Part shown: positions 45,938-55,096 of the stretch, piece by piece | Position numbering within the stretch: position 1 is the first letter of the stretch | Layout: the number at the start of each line of letters is the position of its first letter | Origin: Alistipes finegoldii DSM 17242 | Lineage (GTDB): Bacteria; Bacteroidota; Bacteroidia; Bacteroidales; Rikenellaceae | Assembly: GCF_000265365.1 (NCBI RefSeq) | Contig: NC_018011.1 | Location: 2,745,501-2,809,500 of the forward strand | Length of the DNA stretch: 64,000 nt | Reading direction: 5' to 3' | Notes under the pieces: generated by a model | The model's database searches: none | Told to the model about the DNA's origin: nothing | Seen by the model: the letters and a program-made list of their open reading frames with translations, nothing else | Translations under genes and position numbers: made by a program

Positions 45938-46282
45938 TCAGCCCCGGATGTAATGCGGCATCTCGGCGGGTATTTCCATCGAAATCTCCACCAGACCGCC
46001 TACCTTGTCCCCGGTCCGCCAAGCCGTCTGATAGATCATCTTGCGGACTCCCTGTTTCTCGATGGTGTAGGCGTTCGAACCGCCCTCGGCCGTCAGGCGG
46101 CGGATGATTTCGCGCGAACGTTCGTTGTGGCAGCCGAAAAGATTGCTGCCGATCAGATTGCCGTGCCGGATATAGGTCGCACGGGCTTTCTCGTTCATGT
46201 AAAGGATCACGCCTTCGGTGTCGCAGACCGTGACGGCGCAGTTCATGCCGTCGGCCCAAGGGAAAGGATTTTCTGTCGTCAT
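45938..46282 (-). CDS. Small single-PAS-domain protein
   Basis: 114 aa from ATG 46282 (MTTENPFPWADGMN). One PAS fold: AVTVCDTEGVILYMNEKA, then LIGSNLFGCHNERSREIIRRL and TIEKQGVRKMIYQTAWRTGDKVGGLVEISMEI. No output domain. Such proteins can be ligand or redox sensors acting through a partner. Its start is 80 bases from the ClC channel stop on the same strand, so it may share that transcript. Confidence 0.82.
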   Translation of the reverse strand: MTTENPFPWADGMNCAVTVCDTEGVILYMNEKARATYIRHGNLIGSNLFGCHNERSREIIRRLTAEGGSNAYTIEKQGVRKMIYQTAWRTGDKVGGLVEISMEIPAEMPHYIRG

Positions 46283-46361
46283 GGCTGTTCGTTTTGTGTC
46301 GGTGGGAAGAGAGCCCCTCTCCTTGCGGAAAGAGGACGGCTGCATCTGCGCGGGCCGAGGG

Positions 46362-48143
46362 TCACTGCTGTATCTTGACCAGCTGTTCGCGGTAGGCGTT
46401 CAGGATGCGGGATTTGGAGATGAAGCCCATGTAGCGGTTCTGTTTGTCCACGACGGGCAGCATCCACGTATGTTTGTCCTCGAACTTCTGGACGACGCTC
46501 TGGATGGCTTCATGCTCCAGAATCTTGTCGGGCGGCTGAATCATGTAGTCCGAAATCGGATGGCCGTATTTCTCGCGTTTGAACATGTCTTCGCGCAGGT
46601 CGTCCAGCTGGATGATGCCGAGCAGATGCCCGAAGTTGTCGATCACGGGGAAGATGTTGCGGCGCGCCGTCGAAATGATGTGTACGATGTCGCCCAGCGT
46701 GAAGTTCTCCCTGATGCGCAGGAAATCGGTCTCCATCAGTTCGTCGAGTTTCAGGAAGACGAAGACCGACTGGTCCTTGTCGTGGGTCAGCAGCTCCCCG
46801 CGCAGGCGCAGCTGCTTGGTGTAGATCGAATCCGGATCGAGGTAGTAGTCCACGGCGAACGAGATGCAGGCGGTGATCATCAGCGGAATGAACAGCCCGT
46901 AACCGTTCGAGAGTTCGGCGATCAGGAAGATCGAAGTCAGCGGCGCCTTCATCACGCCCGACATGACGCCCGCCATGCCGACCAGCGTGAACGAGACGAT
47001 CGACACGTCCCAGTCGAAGAAGGCGCTGCACAGCAGGGCTATCGACGCGCCCGTGAATGCGCCCACGAACAGCGACGGGGCGAATGTTCCGCCCACGCCG
47101 CCCGCGGCGTTGGTCGAAGCCATGGCGATGACCTTGAAGAACATCGTGGCGATGACGAAGAGTATGACAACCCAGTCGATGTCGCTGAAACGGTAGAAGA
47201 GCGAATTGTCGAAGAGTTTTTCTGCCTGTCCGTGCATCAGCGAGGTGAATCCTTCGTAACCCTCGCCGTAGAGCGGCGGGAAAATGAAGATCAGGACTCC
47301 GAGCACGGTGCCCCCGACGATCCACTTCTTGTACTGCTTGTCGATCTTCTTGAAAAGCGTGCTCACGCGCAGGTTCGTCGAGGTGAAATACCACGACATC
47401 AGTCCGCAGCATACGCCCAGCAGGATGAAGAGCGGTATCTGCCAGAGTTCGAACGCATCTGCGGGTGCCAGCGTCACGGCCAGAATCGGGTCGAAGCCCC
47501 GCAGCATGAAGGCCATCGTCGTGGCCGTGATCGAGGCGATGAGCAGCGGAATGACCGATCCTGCGGTGATGTCGAGCATCAGGATTTCCAGCACGAACAC
47601 CACGCCCGTGATCGGAGCCTTGAAAATGGCGGCCAGCGCCGCGCCGGCGCCGCAGCAGAGCAGCAGCGTGGTGTGCTTGTAGTTGAGCCGCGCGATCCGT
47701 CCGACATTCGAGCCGATGGCGGCTCCCGTCAGCACGATGGGAGCCTCAGGTCCCACCGAACCGCCGAATCCGATGGTCGTGGCGCCGCCGACGATCGAGG
47801 TCCAGCAGTTGTGGCCCGCGATGCGCGAATTGCGGCTCGACATGGCGTAGAGCACGCGCGTGACGCCCTCCGAAATATTGTCCCGGACGATGTATTTGAC
47901 GAACAGCGTCGCCAGAATGATGCCGACGGCGGGGTAGATCAGGAACAGGATGTGGGCGCTGTCCACCGGAAACCAGTTGGTCAGTCCGTATTTGATGCCG
48001 TACAGCAGCATCTCGAACAGATAGGTGCCCACTCCGGCGAGCACGCCGACGACCACGGCCAGAAGCATCATGATCTGGCTGTTGCTCAGCCGCCTCGTGA
48101 GGCGGAGGAACGTGCGGTAGATGTGGTCGGCGCGTAAGTTCAA
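46362..48143 (-). CDS. ClC-family chloride channel/antiporter with CBS pair
   Basis: 593 aa. N-terminal ClC core (residues 20-440) with the selectivity motifs GGSVGPEAPIVLTG (normally GSGIP/GxGPEGP-like), GAAIGSNVGRI, GGVGGTFAPSLFVG and a late helix. The C-terminal two CBS domains (about 460-585; ILEHEAIQSVVQKFEDKHTWMLPVVDKQNRYMGFISKS) probably regulate gating. Moves chloride, perhaps in exchange for protons, across the inner membrane. Confidence 0.93.
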   Translation of the reverse strand: MNLRADHIYRTFLRLTRRLSNSQIMMLLAVVVGVLAGVGTYLFEMLLYGIKYGLTNWFPVDSAHILFLIYPAVGIILATLFVKYIVRDNISEGVTRVLYAMSSRNSRIAGHNCWTSIVGGATTIGFGGSVGPEAPIVLTGAAIGSNVGRIARLNYKHTTLLLCCGAGAALAAIFKAPITGVVFVLEILMLDITAGSVIPLLIASITATTMAFMLRGFDPILAVTLAPADAFELWQIPLFILLGVCCGLMSWYFTSTNLRVSTLFKKIDKQYKKWIVGGTVLGVLIFIFPPLYGEGYEGFTSLMHGQAEKLFDNSLFYRFSDIDWVVILFVIATMFFKVIAMASTNAAGGVGGTFAPSLFVGAFTGASIALLCSAFFDWDVSIVSFTLVGMAGVMSGVMKAPLTSIFLIAELSNGYGLFIPLMITACISFAVDYYLDPDSIYTKQLRLRGELLTHDKDQSVFVFLKLDELMETDFLRIRENFTLGDIVHIISTARRNIFPVIDNFGHLLGIIQLDDLREDMFKREKYGHPISDYMIQPPDKILEHEAIQSVVQKFEDKHTWMLPVVDKQNRYMGFISKSRILNAYREQLVKIQQ

Positions 48144-48173
48144 ATCCGTCGTGGTTTTATTGCTGTTGCGGTT

Positions 48174-49298
48174 TTATTCCTTGTGTGCGAAATGTTCGGC
48201 CTGACTTGCGATCAGCTCCTTGTCGTCGAAGTAGTCGATCTTCATGGCGCGTTTCACGTCGGCGAGCGTTGCGGCGGCGACTTCGCGGGCCGCTTCCGAC
48301 CCCGCGCGGAGGATTTCGTACACCTCGCCGATGCGTCCCTCGTAATATTTGCGGCGTTCGCGGAACGGCTCCAGCATCTCGTTCAGCACCGCGATCAGGA
48401 ACTTCTTGACCTTCACGTCGCCCAAGCCTCCGCGGCGGTAGTGGGCTTTCAGCTCCTCCAGCGAAGGGTAGTCGGGCAGGTATTTCGGGAAGTGTTCGGG
48501 ACGGCTGAAGGCGTCGAGGTAGGTGAATACCATGTTGCCCTCCACCTTGCCCGGATCCTCCACGCGCAGGTGGTCGGGATCGGTGTACATGCCCATGACC
48601 TTCTTCTTGATCTCATCGGCGCTGTCCGACAGGTAGATGCAGTTGCAGAGCGACTTCGACATCTTGGCTTTGCCGTCGGTTCCCGGCAGCCGCATGCAGA
48701 CCGCGTTTTCGGGCAGCAGAATCTCCGGTTCGACCAGCGCGGGGCCGTATACCGTGTTGAATTTGTGGACGATTTCGCGCGTCTGCTCGATCATCGGCTC
48801 CTGATCCTCGCCTGCGGGTACGGTCGTGGCTTTGAAAGCCGTGATGTCCGCCGCCTGACTGATCGGGTATGTGAAGAATCCGACGGGAATGCCCTGACGC
48901 TGCTGGGTGTCGCCCTCCGTGTTGTTCTCGGCAAAGCCGCGCAGCTGGATTTCGGCCTTCACGGTCGGGTTGCGCTGCAGGCGCTGTACCGTGACGAGGT
49001 TCATATAGTAGAACGCCAGTTCGCACAGTTCGGGAATCTGCGACTGGATGAAAAGCGTCGATTTGTTCGGGTCGAGACCGACCGAAAGGTAGTCGAGGGC
49101 GACTTCGATGATGTTCTGGCGCACTTTTTCGGGGTTGTCGGCGTTGTCGGTCAGCGCCTGCGCGTCGGCGATCATGATGAAGATGCGTTCAAATTCGCCC
49201 GACTCCTGCAGTTCGACGCGGCGGCGCAGCGAACCCACGTAGTGTCCCAGATGAAGCCGGCCCGTCGGACGGTCGCCGGTAAGAATGATTTTTCCCAT
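48174..49298 (-). CDS. trpS: Tryptophanyl-tRNA synthetase
   Basis: 374 aa. Charges tRNA-Trp. HIGH-like motif is TGRLHLGHYVGSL near residue 15; KMSKS motif is GKAKMSKSLCN near 215. SQIPELCELAFYYMN and PVGEDQEP-like ligand loops (VPAGEDQEPMIEQTREI) also fit. Divergent from oxyR; the 312-base gap 49299-49610 holds the oxyR promoter and no gene. Confidence 0.96.
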   Translation of the reverse strand: MGKIILTGDRPTGRLHLGHYVGSLRRRVELQESGEFERIFIMIADAQALTDNADNPEKVRQNIIEVALDYLSVGLDPNKSTLFIQSQIPELCELAFYYMNLVTVQRLQRNPTVKAEIQLRGFAENNTEGDTQQRQGIPVGFFTYPISQAADITAFKATTVPAGEDQEPMIEQTREIVHKFNTVYGPALVEPEILLPENAVCMRLPGTDGKAKMSKSLCNCIYLSDSADEIKKKVMGMYTDPDHLRVEDPGKVEGNMVFTYLDAFSRPEHFPKYLPDYPSLEELKAHYRRGGLGDVKVKKFLIAVLNEMLEPFRERRKYYEGRIGEVYEILRAGSEAAREVAAATLADVKRAMKIDYFDDKELIASQAEHFAHKE

Positions 49299-49557
49299 AA
49301 AACGATTAATCCTCCGCTTGACGAATTTAAGTTACGTATGGTTTCGGGGCAGCTCCAGAGATGCGGAATTCGCCAAGCTCGCATTACGGCATCCTCGATG
49401 CCGGTTCCACATCCGGAATCCTGCCCAAACTCCCTTTCTGCCGGGAGTTCCGGCTTCCCCGCGGCACTGAAACTGCGGTGAAAATCAGTGCCGGCTCTCG
49501 TTTTTTCGGTATTTTGTGGACAAACATACGAAAAAGCGCGCGAGCGACCTAATAAAG

Positions 49558-49588
49558 TTGTTGTTTATAGATTTTTTTTATATTTTTG
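49558..49588 (+). promoter_or_regulatory. Promoter of oxyR
   Basis: TTG at 49558-49560, 20-base spacer, TATTTTTG at 49581-49588, 22 bases before the ATG at 49611. Surrounding DNA is AT-rich. Confidence 0.65.
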
Positions 49589-49610
49589 CTCGTCGGAATA
49601 ATTGTCTACT

Positions 49611-50510
49611 ATGACTATAATTCAGCTTGAATACCTGTTGGCCGTAGCCAACTGCGGCAGTTTTTCGCTGGCCGCCGAACATTGTTTCGTGACCCAGCCC
49701 TCGCTGAGCATGCAGGTCAAAGCCCTCGAAGAGGAGCTGGGCGTGGTGCTGCTCGACCGTTCGAAGAAGCCCGTGATCCCGACCGAAGCGGGCGACGTGG
49801 TGCTGGAGCGTGCCCGCGAAACGCTGCGGGCCTATAACAACATCCGCGAATCGGTGGCCGAACTCAAGGGCGAGACGTCGGGTAAACTCCGGCTGGGCGT
49901 CATCCCGACCATTGCCCCGTACCTGCTGCACAAATTCATCCTCGCTTTCGTGCGCGATTATCCCAAAGTCGAACTGGAGATCTCCGAGATGATCACTTCC
50001 GACATCGTCGAGGCCCTCAAGCGCGACCGTATCGACGCGGCGCTGGTGGCCAGCGGCACCTGCGGCGAGGGGATTCTGGAGCAGGAACTCTTCAACGACC
50101 GTTTCTTCGCATACGTTTCGCCCGAAAACGCCCTTTATGAGCGCTCAAACATCCGCATCGAGGACATCGACCTGCGCGATCTGGTGATTCTGAGCGCAGG
50201 AAACTGTATGCGCGACCAGATCATCGAACTCTGTCAGGCCAAGCGCGACATGCCGTCGCACTACTCGTTCGAATCGGGTTCGCTCGATACGCTCATGCGC
50301 ATCGTGGACTGCACGTCGTGTCTTACGATCATTCCCGAAATGGCTGTCGAATACATTCCCGCGGATCACCGCGACCGGCTGAAGATGCTGGCCAAAGGCG
50401 CCACGTCGCGCAAGATCGCGGTCGCCGTGCGCCGGACCTATGTCAAAAGTTCGATCATCAAGGCCCTGACCGATACGATTATGGCCAATGCCCCGGAGGT
50501 CGGGAACTGA
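49611..50510 (+). CDS. oxyR: OxyR-type peroxide-sensing LysR regulator
   Basis: 299 aa. N-terminal winged HTH (TIIQLEYLLAVANCGSFSLAAEHCFVTQPSLSMQVKALEEELGV) and a LysR effector domain. The redox pair typical of OxyR is present as GNCMRDQIIELC, corresponding to the two cysteines that form a disulfide on oxidation, and DALLVASGT-like core sequence DAALVASGT precedes it. It should activate catalase and peroxidase genes located elsewhere. The open frame begins at a TTG nine bases earlier, but the ATG is the natural start. Confidence 0.92.
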   Translation: MTIIQLEYLLAVANCGSFSLAAEHCFVTQPSLSMQVKALEEELGVVLLDRSKKPVIPTEAGDVVLERARETLRAYNNIRESVAELKGETSGKLRLGVIPTIAPYLLHKFILAFVRDYPKVELEISEMITSDIVEALKRDRIDAALVASGTCGEGILEQELFNDRFFAYVSPENALYERSNIRIEDIDLRDLVILSAGNCMRDQIIELCQAKRDMPSHYSFESGSLDTLMRIVDCTSCLTIIPEMAVEYIPADHRDRLKMLAKGATSRKIAVAVRRTYVKSSIIKALTDTIMANAPEVGN

Positions 50511-50531
50511 CGTGCTTTTCACGAAATGAAT

Positions 50532-50571
50532 GCGCCCGGCGGTTTTTTCTGCCGGGCGCGTTTTGTTTTTC
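50532..50571 (+). terminator. Intrinsic terminator of oxyR
   Basis: Perfect 9-bp stem GCGCCCGGC/GCCGGGCGC, 10-base loop, followed by GTTTTGTTTTT. Confidence 0.85.
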
Positions 50572-50627
50572 GGATCCTGTTTTTTCGTTCCGGTCTGTGG
50601 CGCGTTGCTGCTCCGGTCTGTGGCGCG

Positions 50628-50813
50628 CCGCTGTTCCGCCCTATGCCGCGTCGTCATCCTCGGTCTGCATCGGTCGCCGTCCCCGTTTGTGCCGTGTCGC
50701 CGCTCTCGCCTTGTGCCGTGCCGCTGTTCCGCCCTGTGCCGTGTCGTCATCCTCGGCCTGCATCGGTCGCCGTCCCCGTTTGTGCCCTGTCGCCGCTCCG
50801 ATTTGCGTCGCAT
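50628..50813. repeat. GC-rich tandem repeat, period 93 bp, in oxyR-rsfS gap
   Basis: Two near-identical 93-bp units starting at 50628 and 50721 (CCGCTGTTCCGCCC, ATCGGTCGCCGTCCCCGTTT), with degenerate partial copies of shorter motifs (GGTCTGTGGCGCG, CCGTGTCGCCG) before and after (about 50590-50865). Period is a multiple of three, so several frames stay open on both strands, but none shows a believable protein. The 535 bases 50511-51045 contain only the terminator, this repeat and the rsfS promoter. Confidence 0.75.
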
Positions 50814-51009
50814 TGTCATCCGCTGTCTGCGTCGTGTCGCCGTTCCGGTTTGCGGATGGCCGCCGCCGGAGAATTCTGCGGACGGTTTGGCGGGGAATCT
50901 GTGCGGGCTGCGGGGCTCTTGCGGCCTTTCCCTGCGTTGCGGCGATTCCGGTCGGGTCGCCCGCCCGCTTTTTTGTAGCTCTTAATTTTCAAATCTCATT
51001 CTATTTTCG

Positions 51010-51017
51010 TACCTTTG
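51010..51017 (+). promoter_or_regulatory. -7 promoter element of rsfS-ftsH operon
   Basis: TACCTTTG 28 bases before the rsfS ATG; the -33 region is only TTTT-like. Likely drives the rightward block up to ahcY. Confidence 0.5.
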
Positions 51018-51045
51018 CAAGGTTATAGACACCTATTGAAGATTT

Positions 51046-51396
51046 ATGGATAAACTGATCGAAACTATCGTAAGTGCGATTGAAGATAAAAAGGGTAAGG
51101 ATATTGTATCGTTGGACCTCTCAGGTTTCGACGGAGCCATATGCTCCCGGTTCATCGTGTGCAACGCCGATTCCACGACGCAGGTCTGCGCCATTGCCGC
51201 AAGCATCGAAGAGAAGGTGCTCGAAACGCTGGGCGAGAAGGTCTGGCGCATCGAAGGCCAGCAGAACGGCGTATGGGTCGCCATGGACTACGTGGACGTC
51301 GTGGTGCATATTTTCCAGACCGAACTGCGCAGTTTCTACAAACTCGAAGAGTTGTGGGCCGACGCACCCATGACCAAATACGAATACGAAGAGTAA
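51046..51396 (+). CDS. rsfS: Ribosome silencing factor RsfS
   Basis: 116 aa, Iojap/RsfS family. Binds ribosomal protein L14 and blocks subunit joining under starvation. Conserved parts: AIEDKKGKDIVSLDLSGF, DSTTQVCAIAASIEEKV and NGVWVAMDYVDVVVHIFQTELRSFYKLEELW. Nine bases before ftsH, the usual Bacteroidetes arrangement. Confidence 0.95.
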   Translation: MDKLIETIVSAIEDKKGKDIVSLDLSGFDGAICSRFIVCNADSTTQVCAIAASIEEKVLETLGEKVWRIEGQQNGVWVAMDYVDVVVHIFQTELRSFYKLEELWADAPMTKYEYEE

Positions 51397-51405
51397 TTTT
51401 TTAGT

Positions 51406-53514
51406 ATGGCACAACAACGCAAAAACAATAATAGGATGAATATGAACATGCCGAGGCCCTCGATGCTGTGGATCTACGGTCTGATCGGCGCGTTCATCAT
51501 CGGCTGGTACGTATTCGGCGATGTCAACGACACGCCGCTGCCCAGCGACTGGACGACGGTCCGGGAGATGGTCGAAAAGGGCGACGTGGAGAAAATTCAG
51601 GTTGTGAACCGCGATCAGGCGCAGGTTTTTCTGAAGAAGGAAGCTGCCGAACAGTACCGCAGGGATACGGTGGACAAACGTTTCAAGCGGCTGCCCGAAA
51701 CGGGCGTGCAGCTCACCTTTACGATCGGATCGGTCGATTCGTTTCGCGAAGATTTGAAGAACGCCGAGCAGCAGTCGGGACAGACCGTGCCGGTGGTCTA
51801 TGAGAACAAAGCCAACGACTGGACCAACGTACTTGTCAACCTGCTGCCGTGGGTGTTGATTATCGGCGTTTGGATTTTCATCATGCGCTCGATGTCGCGC
51901 GGCGCCGGAGGCGGTGCGGGCGGCGGCATCATGAATGTCGGTAAAGCCAAGGCGCAGGTCTTCGACAAGGACGCTTCCAAGCGTGTGACGTTCAAGGATG
52001 TGGCCGGACTGGAGGAAGCCAAGGTCGAGATCATGGAGATCGTCGATTTCCTCAAGAAGTCGGAAAAGTACAAGGAACTGGGCGCCAAGATTCCCAAGGG
52101 CGCCCTGCTGGTAGGCCCTCCGGGAACGGGCAAGACGCTGCTGGCCAAAGCCGTGGCCGGCGAAGCCAACGTGCCGTTCCTTTCGATTTCGGGTTCCGAT
52201 TTCGTGGAGATGTTCGTGGGTGTGGGCGCATCGCGTGTCCGTGACCTGTTCGAGCAGGCCAAGCAGAAGGCTCCCTGCATCGTCTTCATCGACGAGATCG
52301 ACGCCATTGGCCGCGCCCGCGGCAAGAACGCCGGATTTTCGGGCAACGACGAACGTGAAAATACGCTGAATCAGCTCCTCACGGAGATGGACGGCTTCCA
52401 GACCAATACGGGCGTTATCGTCCTCGCGGCGACCAACCGCGCCGACATTCTCGACAAGGCGCTGATGCGCGCCGGGCGTTTCGACCGTCAGATCGAGGTG
52501 GGCCTGCCCGACGTCAAGGAGCGCGAGGCGATTTTCAACGTCCATCTGCGTCCGCTGAAACTCGATCCGCAGCTCGACCGTGAGTTCTTGGCGCGCCAGA
52601 CGCCCGGTTTTTCGGGCGCCGACATCGCCAACGTCTGCAACGAAGCGGCGCTGATCGCCGCGCGGCACAACAAGAAATTCGTGTCGAAGGAGGATTTCCT
52701 CGCGGCCATCGACCGCATCGTGGGAGGTCTCGAAAAACCCAATATGCCGATGACGGCCGCCGAGCGGCGCGCCACGGCGATTCACGAAGCGGGGCACGCT
52801 ACCGTCATGTGGTCGCTTCCCCAATGCGATCCCGTGCTGAAGGTCACGGTGGTTCCGCGCGGGCGGAGTCTGGGCGCGACGTGGTATGTGCCCGACGAAC
52901 GCCGCATCCACGTTACCAACGAAGCCCTGCAGGAACGGCTGGCCGGGTTGCTGGGCGGCCGGATCGCCGAGGAGGTCAACTACGGAACGCTGGGCGCAGG
53001 CGCGCTGAGCGATCTGGAGCGGGCGACCGAGACGGCCTATGCGATGGTGGCCTATTACGGCATGAGCAAGAAGATCGGCCCGATCAGTTATTACGACTCG
53101 TCGGGCACGCGCGATACGTTTACCAAGCCTTTCAGCGAGCAGACGGCCCGCGACATCGATACGGAGGTGCGCCGCATCATCGAAGAGGCGTATGCCAAGG
53201 CGCGTGGCATCATCGAACGGAAAAGCGAACAGATCAACCGGATGGCGGACCTGCTGCTGGAGAAGGAGACGATCTATGCCGAGGATATCGAACGCATACT
53301 CGGCCCGGCGGCGCAGGTGCCGCGGGAGGATGACGACCCGAAAAAGGGTGTCGTCGTCGCCGACGACGATGCCGCGTCCGGAACGGCGGCTGCGCCGCCG
53401 GACGCTCCGCCGGCCGGGACCGGAACGACGCAGGAAGGCGATGCCGGAAGTGCGTCGGGAACGAAAACCGCCGCTTCGGGAGCCGCGAACGCCGAAAAAT
53501 CCGAACTCAAGTAA
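51406..53514 (+). CDS. ftsH: ATP-dependent zinc metalloprotease FtsH
   Basis: 702 aa inner-membrane AAA+ protease. Two membrane helices (about 22-38 and 142-160) flank a periplasmic domain. AAA module: Walker A GPPGTGKT, Walker B CIVFIDEIDAIGR, second region of homology TNRADILDKALMRAGRFDRQ. Protease zinc site HEAGH. Degrades membrane proteins and regulators such as LpxC in other bacteria, which links it to the lipid A/Kdo theme. The last 60 residues are an Ala/Gly/Thr-rich low-complexity tail, longer than usual. Confidence 0.97.
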   Translation: MAQQRKNNNRMNMNMPRPSMLWIYGLIGAFIIGWYVFGDVNDTPLPSDWTTVREMVEKGDVEKIQVVNRDQAQVFLKKEAAEQYRRDTVDKRFKRLPETGVQLTFTIGSVDSFREDLKNAEQQSGQTVPVVYENKANDWTNVLVNLLPWVLIIGVWIFIMRSMSRGAGGGAGGGIMNVGKAKAQVFDKDASKRVTFKDVAGLEEAKVEIMEIVDFLKKSEKYKELGAKIPKGALLVGPPGTGKTLLAKAVAGEANVPFLSISGSDFVEMFVGVGASRVRDLFEQAKQKAPCIVFIDEIDAIGRARGKNAGFSGNDERENTLNQLLTEMDGFQTNTGVIVLAATNRADILDKALMRAGRFDRQIEVGLPDVKEREAIFNVHLRPLKLDPQLDREFLARQTPGFSGADIANVCNEAALIAARHNKKFVSKEDFLAAIDRIVGGLEKPNMPMTAAERRATAIHEAGHATVMWSLPQCDPVLKVTVVPRGRSLGATWYVPDERRIHVTNEALQERLAGLLGGRIAEEVNYGTLGAGALSDLERATETAYAMVAYYGMSKKIGPISYYDSSGTRDTFTKPFSEQTARDIDTEVRRIIEEAYAKARGIIERKSEQINRMADLLLEKETIYAEDIERILGPAAQVPREDDDPKKGVVVADDDAASGTAAAPPDAPPAGTGTTQEGDAGSASGTKTAASGAANAEKSELK

Positions 53515-53543
53515 CCGACGAACCTAACCCGCTGATATATCTG

Positions 53544-54392
53544 ATGAGTGAAAAAATGAAGAACCTCATGGTGCGTACACTGAGCGGCGCAGTCCTCGCA
53601 GTGGTGGTGCTGGGGGCCGTAATCTGGTCGCAGTGGAGTTTCGGCGCACTGTTGCTGGCGATGCTTGTCGCCGGCATGCTGGAATTTTACGGGCTGGCCG
53701 AAAAGCAGGGCAATGCCCCGCAAAAAATCGTGGGAATGGCGGCAGGCATCGTGCTTTTCGCGCTTAATTTCGCGTTCGTGTCGGACGACATCGAAATTCT
53801 GGGCGGCGCCAGTCAGGCTTTTGCCTGCGGAATGGCGTTTATGCTCCTGCTGATACCCGCGATGTTCATCTGCGAACTTTACCGCAAACAGCAGAATCCG
53901 GCTTCCGGAATCGGCACGACGCTGATGGGCGTCTGCTACATAGCATTGCCCCTTTCGCTGATGTGTTATATTCCGATCATCGGAAGCGAGGTGTGGACTC
54001 CGTGGGTGATGATTTTCTACATCTTCATCATCTGGGCCAACGACGTCTTCGCCTATCTGGTGGGAATGTCCGTCGGACGGCACCGCATGTTCGAGCGTCT
54101 TTCGCCCAAAAAGTCGTGGGAGGGATTCTTCGGCGGGCTGGCCGGCGCCGTGGCGATGGGCTATGCCGCCGCGCGGGTATTGGATGCCGATGTATGGGCG
54201 TGGCTCGGTCTGGCGCTGGTGGCGGCCGCAACGGGCGTGCTGGGCGATCTGGTGGAGTCGATGTTCAAACGCGCCGCGGGCGTCAAGGATTCGGGAAATC
54301 TGATCCCCGGACACGGCGGTGTGCTGGACCGCTTCGACGCCTTGCTGCTCTCGGCGCCGTTCGTCTTCGTCTATATGCTTTTTGTTATGTAA
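53544..54392 (+). CDS. cdsA: Phosphatidate cytidylyltransferase
   Basis: 282 aa integral membrane enzyme with about eight helices. Makes CDP-diacylglycerol from phosphatidate and CTP. Signature near the C-terminus: SPKKSWEGFFGGLAGAV, GDLVESMFKRAAGVKDSGNLIPGHGG and VLDRFDALL, the CdsA family pattern. Starts 29 bases after ftsH; followed by psd, giving two steps of phosphatidylethanolamine synthesis. Confidence 0.95.
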   Translation: MSEKMKNLMVRTLSGAVLAVVVLGAVIWSQWSFGALLLAMLVAGMLEFYGLAEKQGNAPQKIVGMAAGIVLFALNFAFVSDDIEILGGASQAFACGMAFMLLLIPAMFICELYRKQQNPASGIGTTLMGVCYIALPLSLMCYIPIIGSEVWTPWVMIFYIFIIWANDVFAYLVGMSVGRHRMFERLSPKKSWEGFFGGLAGAVAMGYAAARVLDADVWAWLGLALVAAATGVLGDLVESMFKRAAGVKDSGNLIPGHGGVLDRFDALLLSAPFVFVYMLFVM

Positions 54393-54412
54393 CTGCAATC
54401 CTAAATTAAGTT

Positions 54413-55084
54413 ATGAGAATAAATAAAGAAGGCTACAAAATTATCGGCATTTCCGGCGCCGTTTGCGTATTTTTGTGGTGGTTGATCTATCACCTGCTGG
54501 TCAGCGACGCGAATATTTCGCTGTTGTGGGTGAGCGCCGTGCTGTTGCTGCTGTTCTGGTTCTTTATCGTCGCGTTTTTCCGGGAACCCCGCCGCGTGCG
54601 CATCCACGATGCCGACCTCGCCTTTTCGCCCTGCGACGGCCGCGTCGTCGTGACCGAAGTCGTGAAGGAAAACGAGTATCTGAATGAGGAGATGCTCCAG
54701 ATTTCGATCTTCATGTCCGTCACCAACGTCCATATGAACTGGGTTCCCGTGGGCGGTACCGTCGAATATTTCAAATACCATCCGGGCCGTTTTCTGGTGG
54801 CGTGGCATCCCAAGTCCTCGACCGAAAACGAACGCACCACGACCGTGGTGAAGATGGCTTCGGGACAGAAGGTTCTCTTCCGTCAGATCGCAGGCCTGAT
54901 CGCGCGCCGTATCATCTCCTATATGAAAGTGGGTTCGCCTGTGGAGCAGAACAGCGTCTGCGGCTTCATTAAATTCGGGTCGCGCGTCGATGTGCTCGTT
55001 CCGAAGAACAGCGAACTGCTGGTCGAGATCGGCGATCCTGTGGTGGGTTCGCAGACTCCGATCGCACGCCTTCCGAAAGCTTAA
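54413..55084 (+). CDS. psd: Phosphatidylserine decarboxylase
   Basis: 223 aa, short-type (archaetidylserine decarboxylase-like) enzyme. Two N-terminal membrane helices (IGISGAVCVFLWWLIY; LLWVSAVLLLLFWFFIVAFF), then FSPCDGRVV, SVTNVHMNWVPVGG and the self-cleavage site GFIKFGSRVDVLVP, whose Ser becomes the pyruvoyl group. Converts phosphatidylserine to phosphatidylethanolamine in the inner membrane. Follows cdsA by 20 bases. Confidence 0.94.
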   Translation: MRINKEGYKIIGISGAVCVFLWWLIYHLLVSDANISLLWVSAVLLLLFWFFIVAFFREPRRVRIHDADLAFSPCDGRVVVTEVVKENEYLNEEMLQISIFMSVTNVHMNWVPVGGTVEYFKYHPGRFLVAWHPKSSTENERTTTVVKMASGQKVLFRQIAGLIARRIISYMKVGSPVEQNSVCGFIKFGSRVDVLVPKNSELLVEIGDPVVGSQTPIARLPKA

Positions 55085-55096
55085 TTCATCCGATGT

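Noticed and set aside
50145..50819. Leftward 224-codon Arg-rich frame with 31-residue repeats
   Set aside because: Half lies antisense to oxyR and the rest is the 93-bp GC-rich repeat, open in most frames; the sequence is low-complexity.
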